Under the pieces are notes generated by a model that ran no database searches, was not told the origin of the DNA, and was given only the letters and a program-made list of their open reading frames with translations. From Gemmatimonadaceae bacterium (lineage in GTDB: Bacteria > Gemmatimonadota > Gemmatimonadetes > Gemmatimonadales > Gemmatimonadaceae): a stretch of 5,376 nt of DNA. This document shows positions 1 through 4,314 of this stretch, in pieces (position 1 is the first letter of the stretch; each line of letters opens with the position of its first letter). The position numbers were made by a program, and so were the translations under genes. Where the stretch lies: NCBI GenBank assembly GCA_017881545.1, contig JADGQU010000200.1, forward strand, positions 1 through 5,376, in the 5' to 3' direction.

Positions 1-100
1 CTATACGGTGATCCCGTTCGCGTCGCATTCGCTGAGGTCGCTCATTATCGCCGGCCCGATGGTCGAGCGCGCGCTCGACCATCTCGTGGCGGGCAAGTAG
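1..100 (+). CDS. C-terminal fragment of an unidentified protein
   Basis: The frame beginning at base 2 is open from the window edge to a TAG at 98-100 and gives 32 residues (YTVIPFASHSLRS, then LIIAGPMVERALDHLVAGK). The gene starts outside the window. The composition is that of a normal folded C-terminus: a hydrophobic strand-like stretch (SLIIAGPMV) followed by an amphipathic helix (ERALDHLVAGK). I do not recognise the family from so short a tail and assign no function. It converges on the AI-2E family gene, whose stop lies 16 bases beyond this TAG, so the two transcripts meet tail-to-tail. The last codons coincide with a perfect 26-bp palindrome. That the frame is coding is inferred from its openness, its good spacing to the neighbour and its protein-like composition. 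Confidence 0.6.
   Translation, partial: YTVIPFASHSLRSLIIAGPMVERALDHLVAGK
58..83. repeat. Perfect 26-bp palindrome at the convergent gene junction
   Basis: The left arm GATGGTCGAGCGC (58-70) is exactly the reverse complement of the right arm GCGCTCGACCATC (71-83), with no mismatch and no spacer. As RNA it would form a stem of about 11 bp closed by a GCGC loop, and it reads the same on both strands. It lies inside the last codons of the left gene and 34 bp beyond the stop of the leftward permease gene. It could therefore act as a 3'-end hairpin for both transcripts. There is no T-tract on either side, so it is not a classical intrinsic terminator. A symmetric protein-binding site is the alternative. 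The palindrome is seen directly and its function is inference. Confidence 0.85.
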
Positions 101-116
101 CGACCAGCCTAAGACT

Positions 117-1370
117 TCATCCTGCGCCACCCGATGCGGCAACGGTCTTTTTGGCCTCGGCCGAAATCTCCCGCATGTCGGCCGGGTTCAACGCGCGCAC
201 GACTGTGAGAATCGCGGCCAGCAGCGGCACCGCCACGAGCAGGCCGAGGAATCCGAACAGGAGAGCCATCAGGGCCTGAATTCCCAGGGTGAACGCCGGC
301 GGAATATTCACTCCGTGCTTCATTAGAATCGGCACCAGCAGGTGATTCTCGACGAACTGGATGACGAGGTATCCGACCGCGACCACGAGCGCCTTGTGGG
401 GTGAGTCGATGAAGGCCATTGCGACGGCAGGAATCGCGGCGAAGATCGAGCCGATGATCGGTATGAACTTCAGCACTCCCGCGAGAATTCCGAGCGGAAT
501 TGCCGCCTTCACGCGGAGCACGGCGAGGAAGACCGTCGTAACCGCACCGATCAGCACCATCGCGATTAGCTGAGTCACCAGCCATCGCCTGAGTGTCGTA
601 GCCATGCTGGCGATGGTAAGCGCCGCTCGATCGCGCTGTCGCTCCGGGAACATCTCGAGCAGCGCGCCGTGATATAGAGCCGGATCTACGCCGATATAGG
701 CGGCGATGAAGAGCACCAGCAGGAACGCACCCGTCATGGCGAACGTCGACGTGAGCACTCGCAGGAATGAGTGCTGGGCGCCGCTCATTTGCTTGGTGAT
801 CTCGCGTCGCAGATTTCCTCCGGCAACCACCTCGTCTGCCCGAGTCGCCGGTCTGCGGACGACGGTTTGGGGAGCTGTTGCCGTGAGCGTGTCGGCGCGC
901 GCGGAATCGGTGACGACGACGGGCGCGAGGGTGGAATCATTCGGCGCTGGTCGCAGCGCGACGTTAGTCCGCACCGTGTCGCTGCTCTCCTCGTTTAGAA
1001 GGATTCCGAGCACGCCGTTGGCGCGGTGCCCGAGCCAGGCGTCGATCTTGTCCATAGCTTCGGGGAGCCGCTGCTGGAGCTCTTTGGATTGGGCGCGAAG
1101 AATCGGCGCCATTCCGACGGCGCCTGCGGTCAGGAGACCGAGAAAGACCGTAAGGATTATGGCGACGCCAATGGAGCGTGGGACCCCTCGCTTCTCGAAC
1201 CAGTCCGCTCCCTGAACGAGGGGCAAGCCGAACAGAACGCCGAGGAAGAAAAGGAAGACGACGGGGTGCGCGATCCAGAGGAGTTGCCCCAGGACGTAAA
1301 AGCTAAAAATCAGCGCGAGAACGCGCACGACGTCCCGCGTTGGAAGGCGGCTGGGTTCGCGTAAAACCAT
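117..1370 (-). CDS. AI-2E family (PerM/TqsA/YdiK-type) membrane transporter
   Basis: This encodes a 417-residue polytopic inner-membrane protein of the AI-2E/PerM (DUF20) family. Members export or exchange varied small solutes, such as autoinducer-2 in E. coli TqsA and Na+/H+ in some homologues, so the substrate cannot be inferred. Hydrophobic segments lie near residues 15-34, 36-54, 66-89, 207-226, 262-285, 287-318, 326-348 and 360-392, consistent with the family's eight-helix plan. Family-like motifs are visible: LRRWLVTQ (260-267) before helix 5, KFIPIIGSI (301-309), and ENHLLVPILM followed by VNIPP (341-358). The loop between helices 3 and 4 is about 117 residues and carries a Thr/Ala/Pro/Asp-rich stretch (about 128-186) that looks like an insertion. 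Length is somewhat above the usual 340-380. The ATG at 1368-1370 is the only reasonable start, but no clear Shine-Dalgarno precedes it. The gene is divergent from the esterase gene and convergent with the left fragment. Confidence 0.92.
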   Translation of the reverse strand: MVLREPSRLPTRDVVRVLALIFSFYVLGQLLWIAHPVVFLFFLGVLFGLPLVQGADWFEKRGVPRSIGVAIILTVFLGLLTAGAVGMAPILRAQSKELQQRLPEAMDKIDAWLGHRANGVLGILLNEESSDTVRTNVALRPAPNDSTLAPVVVTDSARADTLTATAPQTVVRRPATRADEVVAGGNLRREITKQMSGAQHSFLRVLTSTFAMTGAFLLVLFIAAYIGVDPALYHGALLEMFPERQRDRAALTIASMATTLRRWLVTQLIAMVLIGAVTTVFLAVLRVKAAIPLGILAGVLKFIPIIGSIFAAIPAVAMAFIDSPHKALVVAVGYLVIQFVENHLLVPILMKHGVNIPPAFTLGIQALMALLFGFLGLLVAVPLLAAILTVVRALNPADMREISAEAKKTVAASGGAG

Positions 1371-1456
1371 GACTGGATGGTAAGCCAGACTTGTGCCCGT
1401 CGCGAGTTTCGCATCATTTAGCCAGCAAAATCAATCGTCCAGAGCCTGGAGCCCAC
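1371..1456. promoter_or_regulatory. Divergent intergenic spacer, presumed promoters in both directions
   Basis: These 86 bases separate the start codons of the permease gene (leftward) and the esterase gene (rightward), so promoters for both presumably lie here. The middle (about 1415-1436, including CATTTAG and CAAAATCAAT) is clearly more AT-rich than its surroundings. Only weak sigma70-like boxes can be drawn, for example TTGTGC at 1391-1396 with a poor -10 about 17 bases on. I therefore do not name specific boxes. The call rests on gene orientation and base composition. Confidence 0.4.
1447..1451 (+). promoter_or_regulatory. Ribosome binding site that sets the esterase start at 1457
   Basis: TGGAG at 1447-1451 contains GGAG five bases before the ATG at 1457. 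The same frame is open further upstream to a TTG at 1391. That longer form would put 22 mostly polar residues in front of a classical signal peptide and has no Shine-Dalgarno of its own. The ATG at 1457 is therefore the better start. Confidence 0.65.
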
Positions 1457-3205
1457 ATGCTTACTCGCTTGACACCGGCGTCCCTGTGGTCGTTTCTCGT
1501 CGTGGCGGCATTTGCGGCGAGCGCGGACGCTCAGGGCCGCGCGTCGAACCTGCGGTTTGAGATTACGTATCCCGCCGAACGCAGCCGGACTCCATTGGAC
1601 GGACGGCTGCTGGTATTCATCTCCGCCGACACGTCGAGCGAGCCGCGGTTTCAGATCAGCGACGCGCCCGGGACGCAACAGGTCTTCGGCATCGACGTCG
1701 AGAACTGGAAGCCGGGCGAAACCCGCACTGTGGACGCCACGGCGTTCGGGTATCCACTGCGGTCACTCGCGGAAGTCCCCCGCGCGACGTATCGCGTGCA
1801 GGCAATGATCAATCGCTACGAGACCTTCCACCGCAGCGACGGACACACGGTGAAGCTGCCGCCCGACAAGGGGGAGGGGCAACAGTACGCCCGCAAGCCG
1901 GGCAACCTGTACGCCCGGCCTCGCTCTCTCGTTATTGATCCGGCGCGCGGCGACGTAGTGCGTCTTGCGCTCGATCAGGAAATTCCGGCAGTCGACGACT
2001 TCGCGAAACAGGAAACGAAGTACGTGAAGTACGTGAAGATCCGCAGCGAGCGTCTCTCGAAATTCTGGGGGCGCGACACATACCTGGCCGCGTGGGTGCT
2101 GCTCCCATGGGAATTCGACGAACACCCGGGTGCCCGCTATCCCCTCATGCTGAATCACGGGCACTTCCCCTCCGGCGTCGACGGCTGGCGCGAAACTCCG
2201 CCCGACTCCGCGCTCAAGCCCGACTACAGCGAGCGCTTTCACCTCGCCGGCTACAATCGCATCCAGCAGGAATACGCGTACCAGTTCTTTAAAGACTGGA
2301 CTGGCAAAGGATTTCCACGCGCGCTGCTGGTCGAGGTACAGCACGCAACGCCATTCTACGACGACTCCTACGCCGTGAATTCCGCGAACAACGGCCCCTA
2401 TGGCGACGCCATCCAGTACGAGCTCATCCCGGAGATCGAGCGCCGCTATCGCGGCATCGGACAGGGTTGGGCGCGTTTCACTTTCGGCGGGTCCACCGGC
2501 GGATGGGAGGCGTTGGCGGTGCAGATGTTCTATCCGGACGAATACAACGGCGCGTGGGTCGCATGTCCCGATCCGATCGACTTTCGCGCCTACACGGTTA
2601 TCGATATTTACTCGGACTCCAATGCCTACTATGACGCCGGCCCGTTCAAGCGTGTGCCGCGCCCCGCGCACCGCGACTACCTGGGCCACATCTCGACGAC
2701 GGTCGAGCAGGCCAATCACCGCGAGCTCGCTCTTGGCACGCACACCCGCTCAGGAGATCAGTGGGACGTGTGGGAGTCAGTGTATTCGCCGGTTGGAGCC
2801 GACGGATATCCCAAGCCGATCTGGAACAAGCTCACAGGAGTGATCGACCACTCGGTCGCCGCGTATTGGCGCGACAACTTCGACCTCTCCTACATCATGA
2901 AGCGCGATTGGAAGACGCTGGGCCCCAAGCTGAAGGGCAAGCTGCGCATCTATGTCGGCGACATGGACAACTACTACCTCAACGACGCCGTCTATCTCGT
3001 CCACGATTTTCTCCGCACGGCGAATCCGCCCGCCGACGCTGTGGTGGAATACGGCGATCGCGACGAGCATTGCTGGAACGGGGACCACATGCGAGCCAAC
3101 GCTTACTCCCGCCTTCGTTATCCGCAAATGGTGATGCCGTGGGCCGTTGAGCGCATGCTGATGACCGCGCCTTCCGGAGCGGATATCCGCAGCTGGCGCT
3201 ACTAG
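1457..3205 (+). CDS. Secreted alpha/beta-hydrolase, putative esterase
   Basis: This encodes a 582-residue exported hydrolase. Residues 1-25 form a signal peptide: MLTR, a hydrophobic core (LWSFLVVAAFAAS) and an A-D-A cleavage motif at 23-25. Residues about 30-160 are a beta-rich, non-catalytic N-terminal region. From about 205 the sequence reads as an esterase-D-like alpha/beta-hydrolase: YLAAWVLLPWEFD (209-221), then YPLMLNHGHFPSG (228-240, oxyanion-side strand and turn). The nucleophile elbow is FGGSTGGW, with Ser346 in a GxSxG motif (344-348). Asp502 or Asp504 (VGDMDN) is the likely acid and His538 (DRDEHCW) the likely base. Those two assignments come from order and spacing and are inference. 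The mature protein has only two cysteines, Cys370 and Cys539, both close to the active-site elements. The substrate is unknown: an ester, possibly a sugar or peptide ester. The gene is preceded by a divergent spacer and followed by a candidate terminator, so it may be monocistronic. Class is confident; specificity is not. Confidence 0.85.
   Translation: MLTRLTPASLWSFLVVAAFAASADAQGRASNLRFEITYPAERSRTPLDGRLLVFISADTSSEPRFQISDAPGTQQVFGIDVENWKPGETRTVDATAFGYPLRSLAEVPRATYRVQAMINRYETFHRSDGHTVKLPPDKGEGQQYARKPGNLYARPRSLVIDPARGDVVRLALDQEIPAVDDFAKQETKYVKYVKIRSERLSKFWGRDTYLAAWVLLPWEFDEHPGARYPLMLNHGHFPSGVDGWRETPPDSALKPDYSERFHLAGYNRIQQEYAYQFFKDWTGKGFPRALLVEVQHATPFYDDSYAVNSANNGPYGDAIQYELIPEIERRYRGIGQGWARFTFGGSTGGWEALAVQMFYPDEYNGAWVACPDPIDFRAYTVIDIYSDSNAYYDAGPFKRVPRPAHRDYLGHISTTVEQANHRELALGTHTRSGDQWDVWESVYSPVGADGYPKPIWNKLTGVIDHSVAAYWRDNFDLSYIMKRDWKTLGPKLKGKLRIYVGDMDNYYLNDAVYLVHDFLRTANPPADAVVEYGDRDEHCWNGDHMRANAYSRLRYPQMVMPWAVERMLMTAPSGADIRSWRY
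3179..3190. repeat. 12-bp perfect palindrome GCGGATATCCGC in the 3' end of the esterase gene
   Basis: GCGGATATCCGC is self-complementary and lies in the codons just before the TAG at 3203-3205. It directly precedes the inverted repeat that spans the stop codon. It may be chance within coding sequence. Its position beside other 3'-end structures is the only reason to note it. Confidence 0.5.
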
Positions 3206-3209
3206 CCTT

Positions 3210-3258
3210 TTTTTTGACCAGAGCGCCAGTTCTTCGAGCACTGCGTTATTTTTTGACC
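3210..3258 (+). repeat. Duplicated TTTTTTGACC element in the esterase/ATP-grasp spacer
   Basis: The exact 10-mer TTTTTTGACC occurs at 3210-3219 and again at 3249-3258, 39 bases apart, in an otherwise mixed 71-bp spacer. Each copy ends in TTGACC, which is one base from the sigma70 -35 consensus. Neither copy has a convincing -10 at 16-18 bases. The second T-run also serves as the tail of the candidate terminator. The repeat is seen directly. A role as paired regulator sites or promoter parts is inference. Confidence 0.6.
3224..3254 (+). terminator. Candidate intrinsic terminator after the esterase gene
   Basis: The bases CAGT (3227-3230) and ACTG (3240-3243) pair. The stem extends outward by two pairs across a one-base bulge (3224-3225 with 3244-3245) and inward, past one mismatch, by CT/AG around a TCG loop. 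TTATTTTTT (3246-3254) follows immediately, as expected of a Rho-independent terminator. The stem is short and imperfect, so strength is doubtful. It would separate the esterase gene from the ATP-grasp gene. An alternative pairing (3191-3200 with 3222-3231) competes for the same bases. Confidence 0.4.
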
Positions 3259-3266
3259 TCAGCACC

Positions 3267-3272
3267 GAGAGG
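3267..3272 (+). promoter_or_regulatory. Ribosome binding site for the ATP-grasp gene
   Basis: GAGAGG at 3267-3272 lies four bases before the ATG at 3277. A second ATG at 3273-3275 is out of frame and runs only 17 codons before a stop at 3324-3326. The 3277 start is therefore the one that yields the conserved protein. Confidence 0.5.
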
Positions 3273-3276
3273 ATGA

Positions 3277-4314
3277 ATGCCAGCAACACCCGATGGACCG
3301 ATCGCGATCTACTACGAGCACCCTGACTGGTTCAAACCACTCTTTGCCGAGCTGGATCGACGTAAGGTTCCGTACGTTCGAGTCGACGCAGCCGCGCACA
3401 CATACGATCCGTCGGAGCGCCAGTCTCCATATTCGCTGGTCTTCAACAGGGCCAGTCCTTCCGCTTACATGCGCGGCCACGCGCAGGTGACCTTTCACAC
3501 GCTCAGCTGGCTGCGGCACCTCGAGCGCATAGGCGTTCCTGTCGTGAACGGATCCACGTGCTATGAGATGGAGACATCCAAGGCGCTCCAGCTCGACATC
3601 CTCGACGAGCTGGGACTCCCGTATCCAAAAGCGAGGGTCATCAACAACGCGTCGCTCGCTCCGCACGCCGCGAGGGGTCTGCGCTTCCCCGTCGTCGTGA
3701 AGGCCAACATCGGCGGTAGCGGCGCCGGCATCACCCGCTTTGACAGCCCGGAGTCTCTGGCCGAGGCGGCAAAGGCGGGAACGGTCGACCTGGGGATCGA
3801 CAATGTCGCCCTCGTCCAGGAGCTGGCGCCGCTTCGCGATGGACACATCACGCGCGTCGAGGTCCTCGACGGAAAGTTTCTCTACGCCATCAACGTTTAT
3901 CCGGCCGAGGATTCGTTCAATCTCTGTCCGGCCGACATCTGCCAGACTACCGATGGCCAGCAGCTCTCGCGCAACGCGTGCGCGGTCGACGCCCAGAAGA
4001 ACGGGATGCGAGTGGAGGGGTTCAAACCGGCGCGCGAGATAATCCGCGAGGTCGAGAGCATCGCCGAGCGCGTGGAGCTCGACATCGGTGGTATCGAGTA
4101 TCTGATAGACGACCGCGATGGCCGTCACTACTTCTACGACATCAATGCGCTGTCAAATTTTGTCGCGGACGCGAAGAACGTCATTGGCTTCGATCCGTTC
4201 GAGCGCCTCGTTGACTACCTGGTCGGGCGAGTCACCAGCTCCTCAAAAGCCGGCGCGAGGGTAGCGGCTGTCGGAGCGGCGGCAGCAGCGGCTGCGGCGG
4301 CGGGAGCGGCCTGA
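3277..4314 (+). CDS. ATP-grasp ligase, RimK/glutathione-synthetase-like
   Basis: This encodes a 345-residue cytosolic protein. The ATP-grasp superfamily activates a carboxylate as acyl-phosphate and joins it to an amine, thiol or similar nucleophile. Residues 8-90 look like the pre-ATP-grasp domain, with FNRASPS (56-62) resembling the RimK/LysX-type arginine motif and GVPVVNGSTC (86-95) after it. Lys102 (ETSK) and Lys142 (FPVVVKAN) fit the two ATP-binding lysines. NIGGSGAGITRF (144-155) is the glycine-rich phosphate loop and VQEL (180-183) the adenine-binding hinge. Arg193 with the LDGK turn, then Glu274 (GGIEYL) and Asp288-x-Asn290 (DINALSNF), give the Mg2+/phosphate ligands, so the active site looks intact. 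The last 20 or so residues are a low-complexity tail with nine consecutive alanines (334-342). The stop overlaps the next gene's ATG by one base, which indicates translational coupling to the flavin monooxygenase. The substrate is not evident; family placement is firm. Confidence 0.88.
   Translation: MPATPDGPIAIYYEHPDWFKPLFAELDRRKVPYVRVDAAAHTYDPSERQSPYSLVFNRASPSAYMRGHAQVTFHTLSWLRHLERIGVPVVNGSTCYEMETSKALQLDILDELGLPYPKARVINNASLAPHAARGLRFPVVVKANIGGSGAGITRFDSPESLAEAAKAGTVDLGIDNVALVQELAPLRDGHITRVEVLDGKFLYAINVYPAEDSFNLCPADICQTTDGQQLSRNACAVDAQKNGMRVEGFKPAREIIREVESIAERVELDIGGIEYLIDDRDGRHYFYDINALSNFVADAKNVIGFDPFERLVDYLVGRVTSSSKAGARVAAVGAAAAAAAAAGAA
4276..4311 (+). repeat. GCN-rich codon run for the polyalanine C-terminus
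   Basis: This low-complexity stretch is made largely of GCG, GCA and GCT triplets. It encodes nine alanines in a row, then Gly-Ala-Ala-stop. Mixed codons show it is not a pure trinucleotide repeat, although slippage may have contributed. It also contains the Shine-Dalgarno of the next gene, so part of its base composition may be kept for that purpose. Confidence 0.7.
4302..4306 (+). promoter_or_regulatory. Ribosome binding site of the flavin monooxygenase inside the ATP-grasp 3' end
   Basis: GGGAG at 4302-4306 lies seven bases before the ATG at 4314-4316, a good Shine-Dalgarno distance. It falls within the Ala-Gly-Ala codons of the ATP-grasp tail. Together with the TGATG stop/start overlap, this supports coupled translation and fixes the downstream start. 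Confidence 0.65.

Noticed and set aside
486..501. Inverted repeat AATTCCG / CGGAATT within the AI-2E family gene
   Set aside because: Seven-base arms inside a conserved coding segment with no neighbouring signal; several such repeats are expected by chance in 5 kb.
1026..1364. Rightward 112-codon frame with an acidic stretch opposite the AI-2E family gene
   Set aside because: It is a shadow of the membrane-protein codons: hydrophobic helices on one strand give charged runs on the other. It has no Shine-Dalgarno site.
1391..1420. Possible sigma70 promoter TTGTGC with a -10 near CATTTA
   Set aside because: The -10 matches poorly at every allowed spacing, and promoter consensus for this lineage is unknown, so exact boxes cannot be supported.
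1391..1456. TTG-initiated 22-residue N-terminal extension of the esterase
   Set aside because: It would bury the signal peptide, starts on a rare codon without a Shine-Dalgarno site, and covers the divergent promoter spacer. The ATG at 1457 has GGAG at a good distance.
1897..1919. Inverted repeat GCCGGGC / GCCCGGC with a 9-base loop in the esterase gene
   Set aside because: It lies deep in coding sequence, has short GC-only arms and no adjacent T-run. It is readily explained by base composition.
1763..2743. Long leftward open frame (326 codons) opposite the esterase gene
   Set aside because: It is antisense to a clearly coding gene with a signal peptide and catalytic motif. Its translation shows no recognisable domain, and long antisense frames are expected in GC-rich coding DNA.
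3273..3326. Short out-of-frame frame (17 codons) starting four bases before the ATP-grasp ATG
   Set aside because: It probably arises from the chance overlap ATGAATG. It has no evidence of being a leader peptide and overlaps conserved coding sequence.
3259..4128. Leftward open frame (289 codons) opposite the ATP-grasp gene
   Set aside because: The plus strand carries all ATP-grasp motifs. The antisense product has no recognisable fold and begins inside the other gene without a credible start context.
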